DNA of 64,000 nucleotides from JBJYKD01 sp049310025 (GCF_049310025.1 NZ_JBJYKD010000013.1:8471-72470), one strand, 5' to 3'; shown: positions 9,304-18,358, counted from the stretch's first letter. A program made the numbers and translations. Notes: a model not told the origin generated them from the sequence alone.

Positions 9304-9331
9304 GAAACCTTTTAAGGGATTTTTACGACTA
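9304..9331 (+). promoter_or_regulatory. ECF-type promoter, copy A
   Basis: GAAACC (9304-9309), 16-nt spacer, CGACTA (9326-9331) followed by TATAAC. Same spacing as six other sites here. Points toward the AgrD-like and amidase genes. Confidence 0.7.
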
Positions 9332-9345
9332 TATAACGAAAAAAA

Positions 9346-9400
9346 TCGGGGTCTCATGGATAGACTTAAAAGTTATACCTTTGTGAATTATCAATCTCTT
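9346..9400 (+). pseudogene. Fragment of the DUF6147-like secreted-protein gene
   Basis: About 50 nt nearly identical to 18169-18224, inside the secreted-protein gene (coding WIDLKSYTFVNYQS). Here it directly follows promoter A, as if a deletion had joined the promoter to the middle of that gene. A shorter version occurs at 15110-15145. Confidence 0.7.
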
Positions 9401-9500
9401 TTTTCCCACCAGAATATCGGTATCGACTTATAAAATCGGGCAAAAAACTGAATTAAAAGAACAAGTAAATCATGGAAACATAGAAAGGAGGTGAAGAATT

Positions 9501-9665
9501 ATGACAGAATTGTTAAAAAGGAAAATTATAATAAGTGCTGCATGTTTATTCACACTTATTGGTACAGTCGCTGCTATTGAACCTATGTGTATAGGGTGGT
9601 TTTACCGCCCTGAGGTCCTGGAAATCTTGAAAGGCCCAATTAAAAAGAAGAATGGTGTTGTATAA
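9501..9665 (+). CDS. AgrD-like cyclic lactone autoinducer precursor
   Basis: 54 codons from ATG behind AAAGGAGGTG. Layout is that of an AgrD-type signalling prepeptide: amphipathic N-terminus (MTELLKRKIIISAACLF), a hydrophobic leader, a conserved central cysteine in PMCIGWFY, and an RPEVLEILK tail resembling the C-x-G-x-x-Y-x-P-E-V-P-E-x-L pattern of clostridial AgrD peptides. Such peptides are cut and cyclised through the Cys by AgrB and sensed by AgrC/AgrA. No AgrB or AgrC gene is visible in the window, so it is an orphan here. It lies about 170 nt downstream of promoter A. Confidence 0.6.
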   Translation: MTELLKRKIIISAACLFTLIGTVAAIEPMCIGWFYRPEVLEILKGPIKKKNGVV

Positions 9666-9757
9666 CCTTTCTTCGAAAAGAAAAGTAACCACATTAAAAA
9701 TTATATACGAGGACAGTAACTTTATCGAAAATTAAACATTAATGGGAGGCAAATACA

Positions 9758-10530
9758 ATGATTAAATCAATAAAGTCAAGTATGATACTTTTTATCCTCT
9801 TAATAGTATTATTTTCAACAGTGCTTTGTAATTTAGGATTAGCTGAAGATCAAATCACATTATATTTTTACAATTAAAATATATAAATGGATACAACTTT
9901 GAGGATGTTTTTTATTTTAAACCCAAAGAATCAGCTATAGCAGAACCGCAAGGTGTAGATCCGGGAGATTTGAACTTAGTTATTGACCCGGGACATGGAG
10001 GTACAGATCCAGGTGCTTATAATACAGAAGTGTCTGGTAGTATATATGAAAAAACTGCAACCCTTGATATCGGATTAAAACTAAGATCTTATTGTGGAAG
10101 TCTGGCAAAATCTATATATATGACAAGAACTACAGATGAAACAGTAGGTGAGACTCTTAGAGAAAGTAGAATAAATAATTCTGGTGGTAATTTACTTATT
10201 TCAATTCATCACAATTCAACAACCAACCATACAGCAAATGGTATTGAAACATATTATTATGATTCTGCGGATCATTATATAGCCGATGATGTTCATATAA
10301 AAGCAAAGGAAGCATATTTTGGCTCAACTTATGGGTATTTTAGTGATAGAGGTGTAAAATATGGAAATTACTATGTTCTCAGAGATACTACGGTTCCCGG
10401 ATGTTTAGTAGAAGCAGGTTTTATTTCCAATACTGATCATGACTATCAAATAATAAATAGTAGCTCATACCGTGACGAAATAGCATATCATTTATATCTG
10501 GGTATAAGAAACTATTGGCTGGGTTATTAA
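9758..10530 (+). pseudogene. N-acetylmuramoyl-L-alanine amidase, frameshifted
   Basis: Starts at ATG 9758 after GGGAGG with a signal peptide (ILFILLIVLFSTVLCNLGLAED), reaches a stop at 9875 beside the T5 run 9865-9869, and continues in another frame (QLKYINGYNFEDVFYFKPK) into a complete Amidase_3 domain: VIDPGHGGTDPGA (Zn His), YEKT (Glu), SIHHN (His), VEAGFISN (catalytic Glu). Such enzymes cleave MurNAc-L-Ala bonds in peptidoglycan. If the one-base slip is a sequencing error the gene is intact; otherwise only the unexported catalytic part (from about 9970) could be made. Probably transcribed from promoter A. Confidence 0.8.
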
Positions 10531-10592
10531 AATGTTATAATGATTTAGGGGCCCTATTTAAGGGCTCCTTATATAGGAGGTTGTATCATAAA

Positions 10593-11960
10593 ATGAATAA
10601 ATCAATCTTTTTTTTCATTCCAGGTTTTATCTTGACAATGGAAGCAATATTATACTATATAATTTTTGGGATTTTACCTTATGGTTTAAACAAGGAATTT
10701 AATTTGTTTGATTATGCGTTAACAATCAATAACTTCGATTCCACAAGATTGTGGATGGGATTCATTTGCTTGAGTATTTTTATTTCTAGTTATAATACAA
10801 AATGCAAAATAAATAAAAACCTCATTAAGATAATATATTTAATTTCGGGCTTTTTTATAGGAATGAATTTGATGTTAAGTTCTTATGTTTATATGACAAA
10901 TCGTTTACATAGAAATTTTATTTTTAATTTGGCTTCATTTCAAAATTATTTTGGAGTAGCGGTTTATTCACTCTATGGATTATCCTTCATTATAATAACG
11001 CTTTATTGTACACATTTTTACGTCCCTAAAAAAGCAATAAAATTCCTAGGCACATTACTCATTATTTTTTCGATTATCATTATTACATCGGGCTGCAACT
11101 ACTCAAAGAAACCTTTAACCGTAGAAATACCTCCTGCCGATCAAAAATACATTTACTATAATTTTGAGAACTCATTACTGATTCCGGTCCCGGCAAAATC
11201 GAAAAATGTTCAGGATTTCAAACATGAGTGGCTAAATTCGCTGGATATTAAAAACAAACCATATATGTCATTTCTAAAGAGAGATTATATAAAAAGCTTG
11301 ACAATAAAAGATGGTATAGTTTACTTGGATTTTACTAAAGGAATCATTGATTACGGGCATTCTATAAATAATCCTCATTTTATTGCCTATGCGATGGATG
11401 CGGTGGTAAAGAACTTTACTCAATTTGAAGGAATAAAAAGCATAAGACCAACAGTAGAAGGGGAAAAAGCTGCTGAAATAGCATCAGAAGGTTTAGCAGA
11501 AGAATATGGCAAAGGGCCTTTAGATAGATTGGTTAATATGGCTGCCATTTTTAGTGATATCAAAGGAAAAAATGTAATGATTTATGCAATCCAGAAAGAT
11601 CTGCAAGAACCTATTTTAATACCTTATACCATACCCGTTCCGGAAAAAATAATTATTGATGGCAAACTACTTGAAATAGATTCTATAAATAAAATTATTG
11701 AAAAAACTATAAATATACAATTTAAACCGGATGAATATTTACCAAACGTTATTTCTCTTTTTAAAAAAATTTATGGTAACCAAGAGTATACTTACAAGAT
11801 AGAAGATAATATACTGAAAATATTTCTGCCGGAAAAACGATATAGTTCAGAGTTAAAACTGTTAGTAAAAAGCATAGCTATTTATGCCTCTCAATTTAAC
11901 CTAAACTTTGAGATTTTCGTGGGGGAAAATAAAGTTAATGTAATTTCTGATTCTCAGTAG
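10593..11960 (+). CDS. Polytopic membrane protein with GerMN-like domain
   Basis: About 455 residues. The first 170 residues form five or six membrane segments; a lipobox-like ITSGC follows the last one, then an extracytoplasmic part. Around residues 240-310 DGIVYLDFTKGI ... AMDAVVKNFTQFEGIKSIRPTVEG matches the GerMN/sporulation-germination domain pattern (VNL..F...V.TLTQF..V..V). Start at ATG 10593, 12 nt after AGGAGG; TTG 10581 abuts that site. Role unknown; the fusion of a polytopic N-terminus to a GerMN domain looks unusual. Confidence 0.6.
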   Translation: MNKSIFFFIPGFILTMEAILYYIIFGILPYGLNKEFNLFDYALTINNFDSTRLWMGFICLSIFISSYNTKCKINKNLIKIIYLISGFFIGMNLMLSSYVYMTNRLHRNFIFNLASFQNYFGVAVYSLYGLSFIIITLYCTHFYVPKKAIKFLGTLLIIFSIIIITSGCNYSKKPLTVEIPPADQKYIYYNFENSLLIPVPAKSKNVQDFKHEWLNSLDIKNKPYMSFLKRDYIKSLTIKDGIVYLDFTKGIIDYGHSINNPHFIAYAMDAVVKNFTQFEGIKSIRPTVEGEKAAEIASEGLAEEYGKGPLDRLVNMAAIFSDIKGKNVMIYAIQKDLQEPILIPYTIPVPEKIIIDGKLLEIDSINKIIEKTINIQFKPDEYLPNVISLFKKIYGNQEYTYKIEDNILKIFLPEKRYSSELKLLVKSIAIYASQFNLNFEIFVGENKVNVISDSQ

Positions 11961-11975
11961 CGTCACTTGCAGGAG

Positions 11976-12006
11976 TTGACAAATGGGGCCGTACCTAAAT
12001 TGTCAA
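11976..12006. repeat. Small inverted repeat, REP-like
   Basis: TTGACAA and TTGTCAA flank GGGGCCGTACC. Related fragments occur in 13425-13495 (GTACCTAAATTGT, TTGACAAATAAGGTAC). Possibly remnants of a dispersed palindromic element. Confidence 0.35.
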
Positions 12007-12056
12007 CTTGTATTAAAACAATACAATAATCTGGAAAAAATCAAAGGAGACAAGTT

Positions 12057-13294
12057 ATGAGAAAGATATTATCTTTGTTACTGCTTTTATCATTAATAAC
12101 CTTTTTTATGATATACATAACATCATGTTATGATCTAAAAAAAGATGCATGGAAAGAAACTGTAAAGGAAAAGCTATATGCCTTTCAAAACAGTGACGGA
12201 GGATTTAAAGATGACTCATCTACAAGCCCATCCTCCCCCCAGGCCACTTACAAAAGCCTGTACATACTGACAAAATTGGGATATGAAGTTAAAAACCCGG
12301 ATATTGTAGAAGAATACTTGAGAAACACTCTAAAGGCATTACTGGAAAACCCGGACTATCACCCCCTGGTGATGCTGAACATATTAAAAGCCCTCCAAAT
12401 ACTGAGTAAAGACAAAAACATAAAATCCATTCTAAAAGAGCCCGACTCGAATTTATATGAAGCATTCATCCATAACACCTATCAGGGCCTTGAAGAACAA
12501 TTGAACCGGCAGGACTTTGAACAGGCGCTATACGACATATCAAGCTACGTCGAAATCCTTGTGATGCTGGGCGAAGAAATCCCGGACACTTTAAAGCAAA
12601 AAATATATACTAACTCCGAAAAAATAATCGGCGAAAACCTGAATCAAATACAACAGCTTCCATACTTCCCCTGTACTACTCTGTAAAACTGCTGGACAAC
12701 ATCAACATCATCAGCTCTTACAACCAACAAATTGATTCCTTTGCAAAAAAATTATTGAATCGGGAGATAAATAAGGCGGAAAAAGGAGACCTTTTAATAT
12801 TTTATTATGCAATGATGACCCAGAAGTATAACCATGTTCTGGAAGAACCCTTACTTTGCTCCAATGATTATCTGAATTTCTTTAAATCGGCATCCGGCGG
12901 AGTAAGACAGAACAGCGACCAGGTGCCATCCCTTTCCATGACGGAAAAATACATACAGATGACCTCGTTCATGAACAGCTACAGAATGAAGACTTCAGAC
13001 AGAGCCGTTGAAGGATATGACGGCCGTACCATGAGTTCCTCGATTTCCGGTTATAAATTCAGGCGCCTGGAAGATTGTGATCTTATCCTGTTGAAACTGT
13101 ACAACGCTGAACACAGCCTCTGGAATAAATATTACATTACTGACGGGAAAACTAAAATACCTGCCAAAACCAAAGTTTCTCATACAGCCGAATATAATGA
13201 TATAGTTGTTTTTCAAATCCCAAAAGGAGCTGCAAGCACGAGGCTTTATTTCTATTTTTCGGAAAAAGGATATACAGAAGTCCCGAGATTTTAA
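12057..13294 (+). pseudogene. Lipoprotein, frameshifted near 12668
   Basis: ATG behind AAAGGAGAC opens a lipoprotein signal peptide (lipobox ITSC) followed by KLYAFQNSDGGFKDDS, reminiscent of alpha/alpha-toroid (prenyltransferase/squalene-oxidase-like) repeats. At the C-run near 12668 the frame ends (PYFPCTTL stop), while the adjacent frame continues without a gap (YYSVKLLDNINIISSYNQQ) to 13294. Together about 412 residues, which I take as one gene. Function unknown; surface-exposed if functional. Confidence 0.65.
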
Positions 13295-13696
13295 AAAAGA
13301 AAGCAAGGAGTCCGCCATTAATTATGCGTTAATCAACTTTATATGAGATATGACGATGGGACAGGGTACTTGTCACTTCACAACTCCACCGTTCCCCACC
13401 CAAAATGGGGACGAGCACAAATGTGGACGTACCTAAATTGTAAAAAATATATCCCGCCCCAACTTCAAGGTGTTGACAAATAAGGTACTTTCCCCATTTG
13501 GCCTTTGAGAGATGAGCATTTGAAGATTAAGGATGAATATAACTTCAGCCCTTGCCACAGAACAAAATATATCCTTTATCATAAAGCATTTCAAACAAAT
13601 CACTGTTATAAATTCCGATATTTCCTTACTGGAGGTTTTCGCTATAAGCTAAGTATATTATTGTAATATTAGACCGGCTTTTAACCGGTCTTAGTT
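13295..13696. other. Intergenic stretch with repeat debris and a sigma-gene fragment
   Basis: No intact gene. 13356-13500 has GC-rich, palindrome-rich text (for example CCCAAAATGGGGACG) like the REP/RAYT-associated elements of clostridia. 13577-13617 on the minus strand reads GIYNSDLFEMLYDK, a third fragment of the sigma N-terminus (GILENSELFEMLYDK in the intact gene). 13500-13545 resembles 18735-18775 (TTTGAAAGATGAGTATTTGA-type text). Confidence 0.5.
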
Positions 13697-14449
13697 TTAC
13701 CTTATAGATTTTCCTATGCTTATAATTTCCTCCTCCGCCAGAGGGCCGGAAATACTGTAGAACATCGCCGGTGTGTGCCAGAGGAGCTGGCGGGTATCGT
13801 TATTCTTAAACCAAATGAGTGTGGCCTCAAAACCATTCACATCCACTGTTTTAACATCGGTATTGTTTTTTCTGAAATTGTAAGAAAAAGCGGTGGGTCT
13901 GGTAACAGGAGTTTCCTCTATGGTGAAATATCTGTCATTGTTGCTGGCTTCATATTTAAGCTCGATGGAAGACATTCTGCTGTTTTCATCTCTTATGAAT
14001 ACTCCGGAAAGCCGATATCCATCGGGGATGTATGCTGGAAGGACAATTTCATAATCCAGCATTTTTTGAACCTCGTCGGGACTGCGATAGGCTTTTTCAC
14101 TCACGGCATTTATTTCATCCTGGTCTTGCTCTAAATCCTTGCCTGTCTGAGTAATGCCTGAAATATTAACCACGTTTCCAAAAAAACTTTTTATAGTTTT
14201 GAAAAAACCATGACCTGCAAAGGCGCTGTTGCCCGTGCCTGCAACAAATCCCATAAAAAATACGAGCAGGACGGCTGCGGCAGCCAGTGTTCTTTTCACC
14301 CACACCTGTTTTTTAACCTTCTTTGAAACACTGAGCTCTTTTTTTATTTTTAGCCATATCCGCTTTTTATCCGGTGAAACAATATCATCGGAAATTTTTT
14401 TTATCTGTTCGGAAAAATACATATCAAATTCATCTTTATATTCCTTCAT
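13697..14449 (-). CDS. Anti-sigma factor, DUF4367/DUF4179-like
   Basis: 250 residues: a cytoplasmic N-terminal stretch of about 53 residues, one membrane segment (LAAAAVLLVFFMGFVAGT), and an extracytoplasmic domain ending in the DUF4367 pattern (VDVNGFEATLIWFKNNDTRQLLW, EEIISIGKSI). The start overlaps the stop of the upstream sigma gene by 4 nt (ATGA), the standard sigma/anti-sigma coupling. By family logic it holds its sigma factor at the membrane and senses an envelope signal. Confidence 0.8.
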   Translation of the reverse strand: MKEYKDEFDMYFSEQIKKISDDIVSPDKKRIWLKIKKELSVSKKVKKQVWVKRTLAAAAVLLVFFMGFVAGTGNSAFAGHGFFKTIKSFFGNVVNISGITQTGKDLEQDQDEINAVSEKAYRSPDEVQKMLDYEIVLPAYIPDGYRLSGVFIRDENSRMSSIELKYEASNNDRYFTIEETPVTRPTAFSYNFRKNNTDVKTVDVNGFEATLIWFKNNDTRQLLWHTPAMFYSISGPLAEEEIISIGKSIR

Positions 14450-15012
14450 ATAACTTCGCGCCCCTCCTGGGATTTTTGGGATTCCAACAATTTCTTTAAT
14501 ATGTTTTTTGCTCTATGAAATCTGCTTTTAACTGCCGCTGCGGAAATACCCAAAACTTCTCCTATGTCTTTAAATGGGAGGTCATAATAGTATCTTAATA
14601 TTACAACTTGACGGTAGGATAAATTCAGCTTATTTAAAGCATTGATTATCTTCAGCTTATTTTCTTTATCAAGGATTAAGTCTAACGGATCTTCAGAAAA
14701 ATATTTTTGCTGTAAACTATCCAGCTCATCTGAAGGAAACATTTTGGAATTTTTTCTTATCATATCGATAGCTTTATTCGAAGCTATAACGGCAACCCAG
14801 GCATGAAATTTTTTTATATCTCTCAATTTATCAAAGTTGTTGAATGCCGATATAAAAGCCTCCTGGACGGCGTCTTCGGCGATGGAATCATTGAGGGTAA
14901 TCAAACAGGTCGATTTATATATCTTATCAAAATACTTGTCGTAAAGCATTTCAAACAGTTCGCTGTTTTCCAAAATTCCATCACCCCTTACAATGTTTCC
15001 CTGCATGTCCAT
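14446..15012 (-). CDS. ECF RNA polymerase sigma factor
   Basis: Sigma-70 family, ECF class, about 175-188 residues. Region 2: FEMLYDKYFDKIYKSTCLI, DAVQEAFISAFNNFDKLRD, FHAWVAVIASNKAIDMIRK. Region 4: NALNKLNLSYRQVVILRYYYDLPFKDIGEVLGISAAAVKSR with its helix-turn-helix. The first ATG is at 15012, but AAGGGGTGATGG sits about 8 nt before an in-frame TTG at 14973, the more likely start. Cotranscribed with the anti-sigma gene. Divergent from it is promoter B. A truncated copy (8968-9252) and a small fragment (13577-13617) exist nearby. Best candidate to read the CGACTA-type promoters. Confidence 0.9.
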   Translation of the reverse strand: MDMQGNIVRGDGILENSELFEMLYDKYFDKIYKSTCLITLNDSIAEDAVQEAFISAFNNFDKLRDIKKFHAWVAVIASNKAIDMIRKNSKMFPSDELDSLQQKYFSEDPLDLILDKENKLKIINALNKLNLSYRQVVILRYYYDLPFKDIGEVLGISAAAVKSRFHRAKNILKKLLESQKSQEGREVI

Positions 15013-15061
15013 TATATCACAAAAAGATTATAAAATATTTTTAAAATGTTTACATAATGTT

Positions 15062-15089
15062 GAAACCTTTTTGGGGGTTCATGCGACTA
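15062..15089 (+). promoter_or_regulatory. ECF-type promoter, copy B
   Basis: GAAACC (15062-15067), 16 nt, CGACTA (15084-15089), then TATAATG. Divergent from the sigma gene, pointing at the C39-like gene. Confidence 0.75.
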
Positions 15090-15314
15090 TATAATGAAAA
15101 AATCGGGGTCTTCGTGGACAGACTTAAAAAGTTATACCTTCTATTAACCTCAAAAAAAGAAATGGTAAGTTATGATGATTGGGAAAAATACTAAGAAGGT
15201 CTCAGATATTGTTATATAGTAGAGGGAATTTTTACAAGAAAGAAGGTGATTCTATTGAAGGATTATCTTTAAAGTTAATATTCTTGATTAAAAATAAATA
15301 AGAGGTGATAAATA

Positions 15315-15995
15315 ATGATTAGAAAAAGTTTTATCGTGCTGCTAGTGTTTTGCCTGTTTATAGTGCCTGTAGCTTCTGCTACTCAATTGGAAGGAATAAG
15401 AGAGCACATTCCTGAAATTATACCAAAAGGGGATTTTGATAAGTATATTAATGAAAATTACTCATCCAGTATAGGTATTGAAGCAATTTTGAATATAGAC
15501 TTACCAGTTCCCAGGTTTAGCCAGCACGATCCCGATTGGGCAGAAGAAATCATTAATGGTTCAGAGCCGGCAAAAACATTTTCTGAGGAAGGCTGTGCGC
15601 TTTGTAGTGTAGCAATGGTTTTTAAATATTTTGATATAGATACTGATCCATTGACTCTTAATAATGATCTTGGTACAGCTGCCTATCCACTAGATTGGTA
15701 TAAGGCTCCAAAACTGGGTGCTGATGGTCAACTTGAAGTTGTTACCTTTAGACAGTACCCAAGCTGGAATACCATTTATAGCACTTGTGTTAGTGCATTA
15801 GAAGATGAAACGCCTGTTATTGTGGGTTTTATAAAAAGTGGGAAAAAGCATTTTGTGGTTGTAAAAGGGGTTTATGGTGATGGAAGATCCGCTGATGATT
15901 TTGAACTAATTGATCCTAATGGCGGCGTTATTAGAACATTAGATTATTTCGAAAACCGGACACCATATGAAATAATCATCTATCAACCCAAATAA
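15315..15995 (+). CDS. Secreted C39-like cysteine peptidase
   Basis: 226 residues with a clear signal peptide (VLLVFCLFIVPVASATQ). The mature part fits Peptidase_C39_2: LPVPRFSQHDPDWAEE, the nucleophile region EEGCALCSVAMVFKYF, the His region KKHFVVVKGVYGDG, and LIDPNGG supplying the Asp. Family members cleave peptides or act on cell-wall material; the substrate is unknown. ATG follows AGAGGTGAT. Located about 225 nt downstream of promoter B and divergent from the sigma gene; followed by an imperfect hairpin at 15998-16024 and the IseA-like gene. Confidence 0.75.
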   Translation: MIRKSFIVLLVFCLFIVPVASATQLEGIREHIPEIIPKGDFDKYINENYSSSIGIEAILNIDLPVPRFSQHDPDWAEEIINGSEPAKTFSEEGCALCSVAMVFKYFDIDTDPLTLNNDLGTAAYPLDWYKAPKLGADGQLEVVTFRQYPSWNTIYSTCVSALEDETPVIVGFIKSGKKHFVVVKGVYGDGRSADDFELIDPNGGVIRTLDYFENRTPYEIIIYQPK

Positions 15996-16051
15996 TCTTG
16001 GAGCAGGTTTTTACCCTACTCCAAACATTATAATTGTTAGGAAGGTCTAAA

Positions 16052-16573
16052 ATGCGAAAGAAATTATTTTTTTTAATCTGTCTGGGAACCATAATGATAT
16101 TTATAACTTACCATTTTTATGCATTTCAATCTCCAAAACTTACAGAACAAGAGGCAAAAGACCTGGCCAGAAATTCTTATGAAGCATTTAATTATCTTTT
16201 AGAAGGCGGGGAGAAATCTACGGTTGATGAAAAGATATTCAAACTGAGAATCCTTGATCAAAATATAGACTCTGAGCAAAAAGTAATTGCACTTTTAAAA
16301 AAATATTTTACCAGTGAAAGAGCTAGAATTATTTATGAAACTTTAGGGTTTGAAACGGTGAATGGAATGTTTTACAAAGAACTTAGTGATATTTGCGGTC
16401 TTTTTAAATGGGAAAACGCAATAATTTATGATATAAAATTTAATAAAAATATGGCTCGAGCAGTATTTTTAGTTCCGTTTGAATCAGAAACAGGTACGCA
16501 TTATAAAGAAACTGTAGTAGAATATATTTATTTAAAAGAGCAGGGTTGGAGAATAAACTCTCAAATATATTGA
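16052..16573 (+). CDS. IseA-like DL-endopeptidase inhibitor family protein
   Basis: About 173 residues from ATG 16052, 6 nt after AGGAAGG. N-terminal signal-anchor (FFLICLGTIMIFITYHFYAF), then SPKLTEQEAKDLARNSYEAFNYLL, ILDQNIDSEQKVIALLKKYF, LGFETVNGMFY, and a C-terminal EYIYLKEQGWRI. The order and wording resemble Bacillus IseA (YoeB), which binds and blocks NlpC/P60 DL-endopeptidases in the wall. If so, a cell-wall hydrolase inhibitor sits next to a protease and amidase in the same putative ECF regulon. Family call is from memory; an NTF2-like fold is the alternative. Confidence 0.5.
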   Translation: MRKKLFFLICLGTIMIFITYHFYAFQSPKLTEQEAKDLARNSYEAFNYLLEGGEKSTVDEKIFKLRILDQNIDSEQKVIALLKKYFTSERARIIYETLGFETVNGMFYKELSDICGLFKWENAIIYDIKFNKNMARAVFLVPFESETGTHYKETVVEYIYLKEQGWRINSQIY

Positions 16574-16741
16574 TAAATTAGCCCCTGTACTACTGCGTTT
16601 TCCTGCTTAATTACCCTTGTAAAAGCAAATGTCAACGATCCATAGGATGGTAAAGTTAAACTTCTGTCAGATCTTACAACCGGAAATAAATATGAACGTT
16701 ATATCGTTATCTTTTCCAAACGGTAGGTGATAATGTACAGA

Positions 16742-17725
16742 CCGTGTCTACACCCAAACTTATTGCATCCTGTTTCATATTAACCGTATTGCTTTTCACC
16801 GCAGCTTCCTGCTCCTCCTCTACAACTGGTAAGGAATAGCTTTTATCGATGGGAACGGGTCGATAGCAATCGTTGATTCTTCGGGAAAACATATGCGCCG
16901 ATTATCTAACAGTCATAAAGCCAGATCCCTGGCATGGTCGCCGGATGGAAGCAAAATAGCATATCAAAGGTGGGACGACGAGGAATCATCTCTTTGGATT
17001 TTAACGGTTGATGATGGTAACGAAGTGATAGCCTTAAAAGAAGAGCGCCCTGGTTGTTCGGGTTCCTGGTCGCCGGACGGCAAATTCCTTGCGGTAGATG
17101 CAGGAGGATCTCTATACATACTTTCAGGTTCAACTTATGAAGTTAAAAACCGGGTCCCTTATTCCCTTAGGTATATATGGTCTCCCGACAGCAGATTTAT
17201 CGCAACAAGTATACCGTTGCCTGTTGATCCTCCTTTGGATATTCAGGAAGGCACCTCTTACAGTCTTGCGATAATTGATCCGGAAACGGCATCTATTCGC
17301 GTCATCTTATAAGGAAGCGCGGACTATTATCTCATGCCCATCGACTGGGATAAAGACGGCATAGTTTTTCTCAAACAGCCGGTGATCCCGTTAAATCTTC
17401 TGGTGAAGGGGTTTACGGACGGGTGAATCTGCAAGGCGAGGTTTCTGACTCAAATATATTTAGAGACTTTGAAGCATTAAAACTTCTTCTGGAGAACTTG
17501 TGGTCCACGGCCGGACAGTTTTCTTGGTCAAATGATGGTACCGAGGCAGTAGTAAGGGTGAGTAATGCTGACAATTACCAGATTTACCTCATATCTTTGC
17601 CCAATAAAACGCATTGCCTTTGGTTGAAGGCACATCGCCTGCCTGGCGGCCTCGCTAGAAAGCTGCAGCTTATTGAAAAAAAGACGGAAAAAAGATCGTA
17701 TGAACTTCTCGCTGTAAGGAATTAA
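16742..17725 (+). pseudogene. Decayed lipoprotein with PD40/TolB-like beta-propeller
   Basis: A lipoprotein signal (KLIASCFILTVLLFTAASC) begins near GTG 16742 but stops after STTGKE. A second frame then reads FIDGNGSIAIVDSSGKHMRR and propeller blades LAWSPDGSKIAYQRW, GSWSPDGKFLAVDAGG, YIWSPDSRFIATS. An in-frame TAA (17310-17312) interrupts it; it resumes as YYLMPIDWDKDGIVF, shifts again near 17424 (FSWSNDGTEAVVRVSN), and ends in KKTEKRSYELLAVRN, a 3' end shared with the PQQ-like gene at 20438-21381. At least three lesions, so dead; the 3' end is probably chimeric. Confidence 0.75.
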
Positions 17726-17782
17726 CTCAACCCCACCACCTGCCGCAATATTTTTGTACCGTTGGCCTGCTGATTTTAAAGT
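17675..17782 (+). repeat. 108-nt duplicated gene end, copy 1
   Basis: Nearly identical to 21331-21438. Covers the last codons (KKTEKRSYEL, AVRN) and 3' flank of two different propeller genes, so the tail of one was copied or recombined onto the other. Confidence 0.85.
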
Positions 17783-17815
17783 TACAAAAAAATTTTTAAA
17801 ATGTAGCATAATGTT

Positions 17816-17843
17816 GAAACCTTTTTGGGGATATATACGACTA
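17816..17843 (+). promoter_or_regulatory. ECF-type promoter, copy C
   Basis: GAAACC (17816-17821), 16 nt, CGACTA (17838-17843), then TATAGCG. About 35 nt upstream of the TTG start of the DUF6147-like secreted protein. Confidence 0.75.
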
Positions 17844-17878
17844 TATAGCGAAAAAATTAAAAATTAGGAGTGATCGGT

Positions 17879-18358
17879 TTGAAAACATATAGATTTTTAG
17901 TACCAATATTGTTATTGCTAGCCCTCTTCAGTCCTTTGGTTGCCGCTGCTCCTATATCTGCATCAGAAAACTATGCAGTTTCCCACAATGAAAGGGATTT
18001 TTTAAAGGAAAAAATAAAAGGGTATGAGGTACAGACCGATGATTATCTGATCGACATATGGCACTGCCAAATCAGAGATGTGGGCAATGGGAACGTGGAA
18101 CTGTACGGTTATACCCAATGCAACAGAACATGCGACAAAGTAAGTGTTAAATTAGTACTTCAACAGTTATCGGGATCTTCATGGATAGACTTAAAAAGTT
18201 ATACCTTTGTGAATTATCAATCGGATTATGCATACGGGGCAAAGACGGTGCCGGTGTCTCAAGGCAAGTACTATCGGGTTAAAAGCTACCACTATGCGGA
18301 AGACGGATCGTTGGTAGACGAAACAACCGCTACAACGGATAAGATCATAATCAATTAA
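17879..18358 (+). CDS. Secreted DUF6147-like protein
   Basis: About 159 residues from TTG 17879, 8 nt after TAGGAG. Signal peptide with AAAPISA cleavage region. The mature part has a small beta-rich domain with two cysteines (QCNRTCDKVSVKL) and repeats of the V-x-L-x-L-Q / W-x-D-L-K-S pattern, followed by GKYYRVKSYHY. This resembles DUF6147-type secreted proteins of Bacillota; function unknown. Directly behind promoter C. Fragments of its coding region occur after promoters A and B, showing it has been a donor in local rearrangements. Confidence 0.65.
   Translation: MKTYRFLVPILLLLALFSPLVAAAPISASENYAVSHNERDFLKEKIKGYEVQTDDYLIDIWHCQIRDVGNGNVELYGYTQCNRTCDKVSVKLVLQQLSGSSWIDLKSYTFVNYQSDYAYGAKTVPVSQGKYYRVKSYHYAEDGSLVDETTATTDKIIIN

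Noticed and set aside
13356..13500. REP/RAYT-type element as an intact mobile element
   Set aside because: Palindromic pieces are visible but no transposase gene or complete repeat; recorded only as debris.
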